This document shows, piece by piece, positions 48,401 through 59,080 of a stretch of 64,000 nt of DNA. The number at the start of each line of letters is the position of its first letter. Position 1 is the stretch's first letter. Under the pieces are notes generated by a model. It was not told where the DNA came from. It saw only the letters and a program-made list of their open reading frames with translations, and ran no database searches. This stretch comes from Struthidea cinerea (Eukaryota; Chordata; Aves; Passeriformes; Corcoracidae), in NCBI GenBank assembly GCA_013397865.1, contig VZTI01002650.1, positions 62,001 to 126,000 on the forward strand, given 5' to 3'. A program made the position numbers and the translations under genes.

Positions 48401-49500
48401 AACACTCAAACAGAAGAGATAAGAACAAAGACGTCCATACAGAGCTCAGCTACTTCTTTTCTATCAGTTTGATCTAATAAATGACACTACTTCCCATACA
48501 AGCCTTGTCTCATTTGCATCCTTAGGTCAGCACACTTACAACACTCCTGCTTTTAAAAAGAGATGCAGAGAGTGACTCACAGGTTGCTCTCAAGCCAATG
48601 TGGAATTCATCTCACCTATGTGCCACCCAGCACACCGGGTAGGGTCTGGTTATCGGCACTCCTGCTGCTGCCTGGGCAGGAAGAGAGCAAATTGCAGCCA
48701 GCACTTAATTTTCCCCGTCTGCAGCCAGTGTTCCCAGGGAACGCACCAGTCCCTCCTGCTAAAACAACCAGCTTGGAGAACCAGCATGTACAAGACAACC
48801 AGTCATGCACAGCTGAAGTCTGATGAATCCCACACAAGTAGCATCTCCAGAGTTATGACAGTGTTGAAGCACGTCAGGATCTGAAAGCAAGCTAATCTAC
48901 CTCCTAGGTTTACAAGAAAAAGGTATAAATTTTGGTAAAATAATACACTCATATGCATAACCACATCCTGCTTTTAGTTTTATTCCCTTAAAAAATATCT
49001 ACCTTTTATCTATGTCAGTGCTCGAGTCATTAGGGAAAACTGTGCAAGTCAACGTACTACCGAGTGTCATGATGCACAGCAAATATGAGAGTAGCTTAAT
49101 GATAGCAATTAAACACTAAAAATATTCAATTTTTTTTAGTTAAAAACACCCAAAATATTAAACCATCTTGAGATTGATTATTCTTTTATCTATTTACATA
49201 AATTTTACTGATGCAGAAAGCACCAGAAAGACTTTTAAAATTAATTTTTAAAAGCCTAAGCATATATTTAAAAAAGGGATTAGTGAAGAGAAGTAAATAC
49301 CTAAAAGGGAAAAATATAAACAGATGCAGAAAAACTTGACTGCAAAAAAAGTAAATTACAGTGTATTTACCTTCTTACAGATCTACCCACACCCACTAAA
49401 ACACAGTCTGAAAGGCTAATCTTACCTCCATACTTTACTTGATACTTGTATGGTATATTGTATGGTTTAACCAACAATTTTCAATTATCAACACCTTAAT
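45459..49500. other. ASB11 upstream region / PIGA-ASB11 intergenic
   Basis: AT-rich sequence between the ASB11 start and the distal downstream flank of PIGA. It should contain the ASB11 promoter and 5' UTR, but no CpG island, TATA box or non-coding exon could be assigned. No other gene recognised. Confidence 0.55.
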
Positions 49501-51278
49501 TCACAGTATCTGCACATAATGCATTGGAAACAACATTTCTCCTTGTGCCTGGGGATGGAATTTCATTGCAGTTTGGAGGGGACCTTCGATACGGGTCTTC
49601 CTCCTCCTCCTTCACACCAGAGGCTCTGCTCTGTGCAAGACACTGCTTAATTAGCATCACTCTCTTTGCTGACACTTCCCTGCTATTTCACAATGATCAA
49701 ATGTTACCTACAAGCACAACTGAAACATTTTAATTTTTTAACTAGCTCTTTTTATTAATTTCTAACCACACTCATTATCTCAGTAATTTGTTTTTAGTAT
49801 TCTGATCATTTTATTTAACCTTTTTCATGTTACCCACTGATGTTTTGTAAAACTGTAAATGTTTCTGTGACATCACCCTTTACTCCACTGCACAAGGCCA
49901 GTGAGCAAATCACTCCCACAGAGTTCTGCATAATACAAGTGGTGTTATTTGAGAAACCAGCTGTGGGTTAAGTTTGTAGGGCAGCTTGTACAGAACGTTT
50001 TTTAGTAATTATCTTTCTCATAAGAACTCCAACAACCAGTGATGGAAAGCAGCACATGCTGTGTATCTCTGTATTTTCTAATTAAATGTTCCCACATATT
50101 AATGAAATGTATCCATTCTTTATGGAAAGGTAAATAAACCTCTAGATAAACTTTACATTGGTCTCATAAACAAGACTATAACAAGGTTTTATTAAGTCAT
50201 TCATAAGTACACAGTGTTCCAAAAAAGAAAAAAGTATTTTGAATAATATTGTTCATTTGTGTTTGCAGATGTTGCAAGAAACCAAACAGAAATAAAAGAC
50301 AACAACATATTATTAAAAATACACATATATATACATATATATAACATTTCCCTGGAGTGACAATCAGTATTTTCAAAAAGTTGTTAGAAATTTGAATGCT
50401 TGAATAATAAAAAAAAAGAATAACTTAGAAAAGTAAAATATTAGCTTAATTCCACCCACTTATCCTTAACGCTTGTGGCACCATTTTAGATGACCTCCAC
50501 TTTTAATGCAGAGTTTGAAAAACTCAAATTGTAATATTACACACTGTATGTTACATATCAAAGGCTAAAAATTCTAGTGAAAGAAAATAGACTTTATATA
50601 TATCAGTTATTTACATTATCTTTCTGTGTTTCATGAAAATATGTTCAATGAAATTATAAAATGCTTGTGTAATTACATCTCTACCCAAACAAGATGAATT
50701 TGGCAGAAGTAGTGTGTTAAATACTACCCTTCAAAGGTTTGGAAACAGTATTTTCATATTGCACAGTTTTAATATTAATACCGTGTCCGACAGCACGCAA
50801 TACTCCAGTCATAATATAGTAAGCTTATCATCATTAGTGATGCTTGAAAAATTAACCCAGTGCATCAGACAAGGGGCAATTTTAGAGGTGGTTGACACAA
50901 ATGAAACAGATGCCTCCTCTCACACTCACTGGCACAATGCTCTGCTGCCTCTTGCCCCACATACACATCGCTCAGGACTCCTCACAGGTGCTCCTTCTCT
51001 CTGTCTCTCCATCAAAAGCACAGCCATTGGTTATTTCCACTTAAGGGATACCTTCCCGAGATCTCACTTGCAGAACCTGCCAGACAGTGTCTCTGATGTG
51101 GGTGAGGTGAAACCATTCACCCTGAACACTGTCCCTCCCAGAGATGGACTGAAATGCCACTTTGGTCATAAGGAAGGGGAAGAAGAAAGAGAAGCGGGGG
51201 GAAAAAGGGACGGGTGGGTGGGAGGTGGGAGAGAGCAAGTAAGCACAAGTGTGCTTGTTAAGCCCTTCACAGATTTTG

Positions 51279-51309
<31 letters not shown>

Positions 51310-52117
51310 GTGTTACTCCACACTTTGGCACAGTCTGCTGGAAGTTTTCAGGCCTGAGATGTTTCTGAAGGCTGTATTATCTCTAAATAATACTATTTCT
51401 TCACCTATGTAATGAAAAACAAAAACCACTATAAGCTTTACATCACTTTCACACGTGTAAGTGAAGAGGACAAATTTAGCACCTCTGAAAATACCAGAAA
51501 ATCATGATGGAATTTTGATTTAGCAACAGGATGAGCCACTCTGACTAGGGAAGAACTTCAAATAATAATGCTATGCAAGCAAAACACTGTCGCTGGGACA
51601 CAACTGCTAGAACTAAGTCTCTGAAATTTACATGGTAATGGACTTTATGACTGATGTCAAGTGCCATTTTCATCTTAGGAGAAAAAAAAAGTGTATTTTG
51701 TTGGGTTTTTAATTATTTTGAAAGAAGTCTTAAAATAAAAATCACAGTAAATATCAGGGATTAGCAGGAACTACAGTAAACTAATCATTTTTGTGTTTTG
51801 CTTTCCCAAACACCGTAAGTCCCTTTCTGCAATGTTCAAGTTTTCAAGAAAAATCTTGTATTTTTGTTTCCAAGGCTTCTGACACATATAAAAACCCATG
51901 TTCTCCTCCCAGATTTAAGTGCAAAAGAGATGCCTACAAATTTGCATGAATCCAAAACTGAACTTAAAACATCATCCTAAATTGAGGTAGCACAGTGAAC
52001 TAAGTTTCTTTCCAAGAACTTCAGAAAGAAATTAAGGGATTTTAAGAGTAATGTCTCTGTCAGCAAGCATTAAAACCTTTAGTGACTGATGCATTCTTCC
52101 CTCTCCACTTGAGCAAT
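49501..52117 (-). other. Probable PIGA 3' UTR and downstream flank
   Basis: Human PIGA has a long last exon with about 2 kb of 3' UTR, so much of this stretch is probably 3' UTR. An AATAAA on the minus strand at 50188-50193, about 1.9 kb after the stop, is a reasonable poly(A) candidate. Contains a (CT)n(CA)n microsatellite and a 232-codon antisense open frame (50714-51412). Confidence 0.4.
51279..51309. repeat. (CT)n(CA)n compound microsatellite
   Basis: CT repeats (51279-51289) pass directly into about ten CA repeats ending at 51309. Confidence 0.97.
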
Positions 52118-52381
52118 TTAGGAGTTTGGAAGTTCCTCTTTGACTCTTCTTTTTTTCCCAAAAAAATACTGTTTAGTCCATGCACCCTTAGGTCCTGTAG
52201 CATCTATTGCAACATCAATAATGGAATCTGGAGTCATCCACCTCAAAAACACCAAGAGAAGGAAGTTCAGAACAGCTAAAAAAGCAAAAATACACCCAGT
52301 CACTGGGCCACAGTGAGTCATCAGTCTGTCAAGTCGCTCATTCATTGGTAGAACCACTTCATCTGCAACTCTGTCATACAC
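52118..52381 (-). CDS. PIGA: PIGA coding exon 6 (transmembrane helix, stop)
   Basis: 264 bases encoding VYDRVADEVVLPMNERLDRL through EELPNS and TAA at 52118-52120. Holds the single membrane helix and the conserved RWMTPDSIIDVAIDATGP segment. Acceptor GTTTAG. Confidence 0.97.
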   Translation of the reverse strand: MYDRVADEVVLPMNERLDRLMTHCGPVTGCIFAFLAVLNFLLLVFLRWMTPDSIIDVAIDATGPKGAWTKQYFFGKKRRVKEELPNS

Positions 52382-55300
52382 CTAAACAGAGAGAAGACAA
52401 AAAGTAAGATCTTAAAAACACGTTGCTTCTACCTCAAAAACTGGGCAGTACTTTGCCATCACTGCACAAAATAAATTATCTATCCTTAGCTACCAGATGG
52501 GACAAATATTACCCCCCAAAAAGCTTTGCAGATTTTAAATGCTGATTTATGAGTCCTGTTCTAGATAATTCATTCATTTATTTAAGGAGAAATATGAAAC
52601 ATTCTCTTCTCTTACACACTTCGAAAGTATTTCATTAACTGGGAAGGCTGCATAATTTGTCTCTCACGTAATATTATAAAGAAAGGGTTGGTGGTTTTAA
52701 TTAATAGAATGGGTTCTAATCTCATATTCACATCAGTCATAAGAAGAGCCCGAAGATGCAATTACTGCATTTTAAACACAAAGCTGGATGAACTCATAGG
52801 TGAGTCTAGCAATATTGCAAATCTCTCTATTTGAACAGTGAAACAAATCTTAATAGGCTCCTGATTTTTGTTTAAAGAAACACTAGCTCAATCACTGCAC
52901 AAAGCAAATGCATGCTACTAGTGACTTATTATACATGTCAACCACAGCCAACTACAAAACCACTACAAACCACTCCAAGAAGGCTTGAAGGACACAGCTT
53001 TTTCCTTAAGAATGTTACAAACTTCATCCTACAGGTAACTTAACAATATGCTAACAAACAACTGTCTTCTGTACAATGTAAGATGTATGCATACTTCTAC
53101 CAACTCTATGAACAAGTTCCTTCATGGAGTACTGCTGGGTTTTTTTTAGAAAGGGCTATATAAAGCAAACACAAATCTAAGCTAACATCTACAAAAACTT
53201 TGCAATTCAAATGTTGCTTGCAGTCACAAAATCATAAAATGAACGCTACTGATGGCACTTGAAAATAATAAAATAAACTGGTTGTACACAGCACTTCGAG
53301 GAGGCTTATAAGAGATATAGCTGAGTGCACTACAATCTAAGTAAGAGGCATGGGGTTCAGCTACTCTCTCCTTCCTAAAACACTGCAGGTGAAGTCAGAA
53401 GTGACACATCTCTACAGGTGTTTGTAACCGCACTGCAGCCAGCATTCTTCACAACAGGCAGAGTTTTTATACTGAAGTGCAGCTCTAATTCTGAAAAACT
53501 ATTATGAAAATTAATTTTCACTACAACCACAGCTTATGGAAACTCAGCTGTGTTCAGCCTTCCAGCATTAAACTACCTCTCACAATTTTAAACCACTCGT
53601 AAGCACATGGCATAGCTTTGTCATGAACTGTCTTTACTTCTTCGTACACCTTATGCAGCATGTTTTCCAGTTACGCCAGAAAAGTTACTGTGTGTGGAGA
53701 CTTGAATAAATACATGTGTAGAAATCTAACCAAACATCTAGACTGTTCTAGACCATATTTACCCACAGTCATGGCACATCAGAAAATAAAAATAGATAAA
53801 ACACACGTATCTAGAGATGCATTTGGGGAAAACAAAAAGCATTTTCTGTACCTTTTAAAACCATGCATGCTTGACAGAAAACATGTTGAAAAATTACACT
53901 GGAATATTACACAGTGAATGTGCATAGTAATATTTCAAAGCAAGAATTGTTTCAGAAATGTACTTTCAGAGAATTTAAAAAAAGTGATTATACATACTTT
54001 CTCAGTTCTCTCTGCTACGTTCCTCCATGTATAAAATGTCTTTACTTCATTATGAACAATTTCTGGAGGTGGAAGAGTTCCTGATCTGAGCTGGGCAATA
54101 GCTTTTTCTAGTCCATCACACAAAGATTTCACAGAGGGCTCACACAAAATGATGAGATTTTCTGGAAGTACCTCTGGAATCCCACCTACTCTTGTACTCA
54201 CCACCTTTGAAACAAACAAAAGAAACAGCACATATGCAACATAACAAACGAAATTGTGTGATGACAATGCTACTACACTGTTTAGATGCAGCACTTTAAA
54301 AGAATAGGAAAATATCACAGCTTGGGAACTTGACCTGTATGTGAACTAAAGGTGTAAGCCCCAGAGAAGACAGAGCATAGCAGATTACCTTCAACACTGC
54401 CCAGAATGATTCTCTGGCCCCATGATAAAACAGAAGACTTGGTCTAATGAGTGGTTATGAGACACCTTTCCTGAAGGTGTTTGTCACAGTACACAACTAA
54501 ACCTGTGTAACCAGATTTTGGACTTCTCCTCCACAGTATCACAAAAAACCTGCTACCTCTATTTGGAGAGGATAATTTTACCACATACTTAAAATTTCAG
54601 TTTCCTAGGCTACTGAACACTTGCAAAAATGTATTTATCAGTTCAGTAATTTTAATCTGAATTATAATTTTTAAAGGGAAATCAGAAATTACTAAGACTA
54701 ACATTGTGTAATCATCTCTAAACATTGGGCAATAAGAAACTGCAGAACTTCCTCACCTCTAGAGAAGAAAAGAGGTGATAAGGGAGTAACTATAACTAGG
54801 TAGTAACTGCTATGAAAGGGTACTAAAGTCACTCACGTTTTCTATACTTACTGTATATTAGGTACTCTTATCAGTCTGTCTTTTTAATAAGGTTTCTTTA
54901 TATTTGAGTGTGAAACTCAATTTCTTTATGGCTATTGATTCAACTTCTTTTTGAGTTGCGAGTCTGGGTTTTAAATTAGTCAGAAAGGGCTTTTACTGTT
55001 TTCTCTCTCTCCAATTCTTATCTTGAATCCCTACACAGTAAGGCAATTTTTCTGCAGCTCCTTTCAAAGTACTGTCAAAGTAAACCTTCATGAACATCAA
55101 CTACCCCAAAACTCTGTAAAGGAGTACATACAAAATAGTATTTTGGAGAGGCAGTCTGGCTAGTTCAGAGAACTGAGAGCAGATCTATATGTTATTCCCA
55201 ATTCTGCACAAAATTCTTCTTGGAGCTTAAGCAGTTTCAGCTAACCCTTCTGTCTCAGCTTTCAGGTGATCTGTAAATGGGGATAATATTTGCTTACCTC

Positions 55301-57912
55301 TGTAAAGACAGCCTCAGATGAAATCAAATGTTACAAGCACATATTATTTCTTTGTGAAATTTGCTTAAAGTGGATACATGCTCTCTAAATATTGAGATTT
55401 TTTTTTTCACCTGTAAACCACAGCTTGCTGCTTCCACAATAGCCATACAAAAGGCCTCAGTGAGGGAAGTGTTGAGAAAAATGTGCCCCTGGACCAGGAC
55501 ATTTCTAACATCCTGGTGTTCCAAGCCTCCAAGAAGACGCACCCTGCATACAGGAGGAAAAAAACAAAAAAACCAGAGATAAACACTAGATTTGGACCAC
55601 AATAATGCTGTATAGTGTTACAAACATTCTGAAAAAGGTACCAATGGTTCACACTTATATAGTGAAAGAAAAAACACAGGCCCCTTGGTTTAGTTTTCTC
55701 TAAATTTTTCTTGCAATGGAGAAATAGAAGATTCTCCTTTTTTATTGTCACACTGAAAGAAACTTCTGAAAATAAAGTTGGTGGGAGAAGTTGCTGTTTT
55801 AATGACAATTGTCTCCAGAACACTGCTACTGAGCCTTCTAGTTCTGCAAGAAAAAATGGCTTCATTCAGTTAATAATTAAGATTTGTCAAATGCATTATC
55901 TGAACTTTCAATGTGAGGTCTGATCAATCTGAATCTGACAAGGGAAAAAATTTTTAACATACAGTGATAAGAACCTATCCTTTTGAAGAGATATTGGAAA
56001 ACAGTAAAGGGTAAAATGAGAATGATACTAACAATTTTAATTGGGGCAATCACTGACTAAAGTACAAAACAGACAACAAAAAACCTAGTAAAGAAAATGA
56101 AAAATTAAGAACATGAAACTGTTCTTGATCAAGGAAACCGCAGAGAAATCTAGAAATGCACATGTATCATGGCAACATCCTGGTAACATGGTAGCACCAG
56201 GAACATGTTTGTTGTACCACAAGGACACATATGAGATAAGCACTGTGCTTAAGAGTTTCATACTGAAATAATAAAATAAATTACTAACAGTCATCATCAC
56301 ATGCAGAGCCACAAACGAGCTGTTAACACCTGATGCCGTATGTGATCCAAGCATCAAGGCTGCAGAGAGGAGTATGATACATTTCTAAGTCAGCTTTTCT
56401 CTGATTTGAGTGAAGGCTCATTCAGGGCCTATTCATAGAAGTATGAATTAACTTGCAGGATCACAGACCAGCTCTCAAAGTCTTCAGTGTCTGGTTTATC
56501 TGCTTTGCCTTTAGGCCTCCAGCCTCAGGTTTGGGGGTTTATGGAGGAGGGAGGCAGGCAGTTCCCCACCCCTGAAGTACCTTGAAGAGTCACAGCTGTC
56601 CACAGAACAAACCTGTCATGTAGCTGGTATCTTTCCCGGACTTCTTCCAGTATGATTCGTTTTGGTCCTTCTCCTCCAACTAAGAAATGTAACTCTGGAT
56701 ATTTCTGACAGAGCTCAGGAATTATACCACTAAGCAAATCAATACCTAAGAGTAGAAAATTTAGGGTAAGCCATTATTGTATTTCATTTCAGAACTTCTC
56801 ATGATCTAGCCCACTGCTACAACTCTATTCAAGAGCAGAGGAAATGAAAAAAAGCCTCCTGAAGACACTTAAACTCCTGTACGCAAAATTATTAAAAAAG
56901 ACAACTTGTGACCTCCTAGGAGACAAATATGTAAAAAAAAAAATCACTTCAGTTGCTGTCACTTGATTAAATAAAAAACAATTAAAACATTTCTAATAGA
57001 ATATATAGATTAGGCCCTAAATCTTATGTCCAACATAAGCCAAACCTTCCGTTTTACAAATTGCAGTTTTCAGTAGCTTCAGTATTACAAAGGAGACACA
57101 CCTCGGAACCCAACATGTGCGAAACGAAATGTACATTTCTTCTTCTTGAGTGCACATACACAAAGCTCAGAACAGCCACCTCACCACTCCCAGTGAAAAT
57201 TCCATCCATACCACAGATACAGCCGAAGTGATACCTGACCAAGACCTTTCTAAAGAAAGAAAACAACCAAAACAAGCTTACATGTGATCGTCCATTACCT
57301 TTTCTGTAAACAAGTCTGCTGACAACAACAATTGTTATTGTACTGTCATTCCTCCTCGATGGGTCTGGAGTGAAGTCGGTGGGATCGACAGCGTTGGGGA
57401 TGACAGAGACTATCCGAGGGTCCAAGGCTGCTCGCAACACCGTGTTCTCCTTACTCGTGTAGGAGACGCAGATGATGTGGTTGGTGTCGCACAGGGACAC
57501 CGTCAGCAGCTTGTTGGTCAGCACCGAGCTGACATCCGCGAACCCAAAGAGGGAGTGGTCAGTGAACACCGTCCGCAGCCCCATGGTCTTGGCGTGGAAC
57601 AGGGCGTCGTGGGCCATGGCGGAGAAGGAGCTATGGGCGTGCACGATGGTCACCCGCTCCCGCACGAAGATGTACCTGAGCAAGGGCAGGCTGTGGAAGA
57701 GCGTCGTGGCCGTGGACTGGTTGTACATCACCTTCAGGGGCAGGTAGTAGACTTTCAGCCCGCTAGTGAGGTAGCGGACGCCCTTGCGGTGACCGTAGGC
57801 GTGGGTGACCACCAGGACCTTGTGGCCGCGCTCGATGAGGCACTGTGACAGCTGGTACACGTGGCTCTCCACGCCCCCCATGTTAGGGTAGAAGAAGTCC
57901 GACACCATGCAC
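52118..57912 (-). CDS. PIGA: PIGA, GPI N-acetylglucosaminyltransferase catalytic subunit (5' end in gap)
   Basis: Catalytic subunit of the GPI-GnT complex. It transfers GlcNAc from UDP-GlcNAc to phosphatidylinositol on the cytosolic face of the endoplasmic reticulum, the first step of GPI-anchor synthesis (GT4 family). Coding exons on the minus strand are 57299-57912 (visible part), 56613-56745, 55411-55543, 53998-54204 and 52118-52381. Internal exons of 133, 133 and 207 bases equal the human sizes as I recall them. The visible frame starts CMVSDFFYPNMGGVESH, corresponding to human residue 36, so about 35 codons and the ATG lie in the 977-N gap. Domains: N-terminal PIG-A domain, then glycosyltransferase group 1 domain with the EX7E motif (EAFCMAIVE, exon 4), and one C-terminal transmembrane helix (IFAFLAVLNFLLLVFLRW, exon 6). 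The extreme C-terminus (FFGKKRRVKEELPNS) differs from human. All visible introns are GT-AG and the frame is intact. Confidence 0.97.
52382..53997 (-). other. PIGA intron 5
   Basis: 1.6-kb AT-rich intron. Nothing recognised. Confidence 0.85.
53998..54204 (-). CDS. PIGA: PIGA coding exon 5
   Basis: 207 bases encoding VVSTRVGGIPEVLPENLIIL through NVAERTEK. Acceptor TTCAAAG, donor GTATGT. Same length as the human exon. Confidence 0.98.
54205..55410 (-). other. PIGA intron 4
   Basis: 1.2-kb AT-rich intron. Nothing recognised. Confidence 0.85.
55411..55543 (-). CDS. PIGA: PIGA coding exon 4
   Basis: 133 bases encoding (R)VRLLGGLEHQDVRNVLVQ through EAASCGLQ. Contains the GT4 EX7E motif within TEAFCMAIVEA. 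Acceptor TATGCAG, donor GTGAAA. Confidence 0.98.
55544..56612 (-). other. PIGA intron 3
   Basis: 1.07-kb AT-rich intron. Nothing recognised. Confidence 0.85.
56613..56745 (-). CDS. PIGA: PIGA coding exon 3
   Basis: 133 bases encoding (G)IDLLSGIIPELCQKYPEL through RYQLHD(R), including the nucleotide-sugar-binding region VGGEGPKR. Acceptor CTTAG, donor GTTTGT. Confidence 0.98.
56746..57298 (-). other. PIGA intron 2
   Basis: 553-base intron. The exon 2 frame stays open across much of it, down to a stop at 57054, but the conserved coding sequence ends cleanly at the GT donor. Confidence 0.9.
57299..57912 (-). CDS. PIGA: PIGA coding exon 2 (partial, N-terminal part lost in gap)
   Basis: 614 visible bases from CMVSDFFYPN to VVSRLVYRK(G), with donor GTAATG at 57298. 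Includes MYNQSTATTLFHSLPLLRY, HSSFSAMAHDALFHAKTMG and TDHSLFGFADVSSVLTNK, almost identical to human. In human the whole exon is about 777 bases, so roughly 100 coding bases plus a little leader fall in the Ns. GC- and CpG-rich, as expected next to a CpG-island promoter. Confidence 0.97.
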
Positions 57913-58889
57913 NNNNNNNNNNNNNNNNNNNNNNNNNNNNNNNNNNNNNNNNNNNNNNNNNNNNNNNNNNNNNNNNNNNNNNNNNNNNNNNNNNNNNNNN
58001 NNNNNNNNNNNNNNNNNNNNNNNNNNNNNNNNNNNNNNNNNNNNNNNNNNNNNNNNNNNNNNNNNNNNNNNNNNNNNNNNNNNNNNNNNNNNNNNNNNNN
58101 NNNNNNNNNNNNNNNNNNNNNNNNNNNNNNNNNNNNNNNNNNNNNNNNNNNNNNNNNNNNNNNNNNNNNNNNNNNNNNNNNNNNNNNNNNNNNNNNNNNN
58201 NNNNNNNNNNNNNNNNNNNNNNNNNNNNNNNNNNNNNNNNNNNNNNNNNNNNNNNNNNNNNNNNNNNNNNNNNNNNNNNNNNNNNNNNNNNNNNNNNNNN
58301 NNNNNNNNNNNNNNNNNNNNNNNNNNNNNNNNNNNNNNNNNNNNNNNNNNNNNNNNNNNNNNNNNNNNNNNNNNNNNNNNNNNNNNNNNNNNNNNNNNNN
58401 NNNNNNNNNNNNNNNNNNNNNNNNNNNNNNNNNNNNNNNNNNNNNNNNNNNNNNNNNNNNNNNNNNNNNNNNNNNNNNNNNNNNNNNNNNNNNNNNNNNN
58501 NNNNNNNNNNNNNNNNNNNNNNNNNNNNNNNNNNNNNNNNNNNNNNNNNNNNNNNNNNNNNNNNNNNNNNNNNNNNNNNNNNNNNNNNNNNNNNNNNNNN
58601 NNNNNNNNNNNNNNNNNNNNNNNNNNNNNNNNNNNNNNNNNNNNNNNNNNNNNNNNNNNNNNNNNNNNNNNNNNNNNNNNNNNNNNNNNNNNNNNNNNNN
58701 NNNNNNNNNNNNNNNNNNNNNNNNNNNNNNNNNNNNNNNNNNNNNNNNNNNNNNNNNNNNNNNNNNNNNNNNNNNNNNNNNNNNNNNNNNNNNNNNNNNN
58801 NNNNNNNNNNNNNNNNNNNNNNNNNNNNNNNNNNNNNNNNNNNNNNNNNNNNNNNNNNNNNNNNNNNNNNNNNNNNNNNNNNNNNNNNN
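57913..58889. other. Assembly gap (977 Ns) across the 5' end of PIGA
   Basis: Run of N interrupting PIGA exon 2 and the presumed CpG-island promoter and non-coding exon 1. The flanking sequence is GC-rich and repetitive, which explains the failure. The true gap length is unknown. Confidence 0.99.
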
Positions 58890-58950
58890 CCCCGCTCCCG
58901 GCCCCGCCCCATCTCTCGTCCCGGGATGCCGCCCCGCTCCCGGCCCCGCC
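58890..58950. repeat. GC-rich tandem repeat, 42-bp period, entering the gap
   Basis: The 19-base word ccccgctcccggccccgcc occurs at 58890-58908 and again at 58932-58950. Only about 1.5 copies are visible because the repeat runs into the Ns. Confidence 0.8.
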
Positions 58951-59080
58951 CTGCTCCCGCATCCCGCCTCGATCCCAGCACCAGGCACCGAGGCGGCCGT
59001 GCTAATGCAGCAGCCATGTCCTTGCTGTGGTGGGAAGCCCGTCCCGGACGGTTGTTGTCAAAAACGTGCAGTCCGGACCT
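58890..59080 (-). promoter_or_regulatory. CpG-rich upstream flank of PIGA (putative promoter)
   Basis: Very GC-rich and CpG-rich sequence directly upstream of PIGA on the minus strand, with GC-box-like ccccgcccc motifs. By analogy with human PIGA it should hold the promoter and/or non-coding first exon. The gap prevents an exact assignment. Confidence 0.55.
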
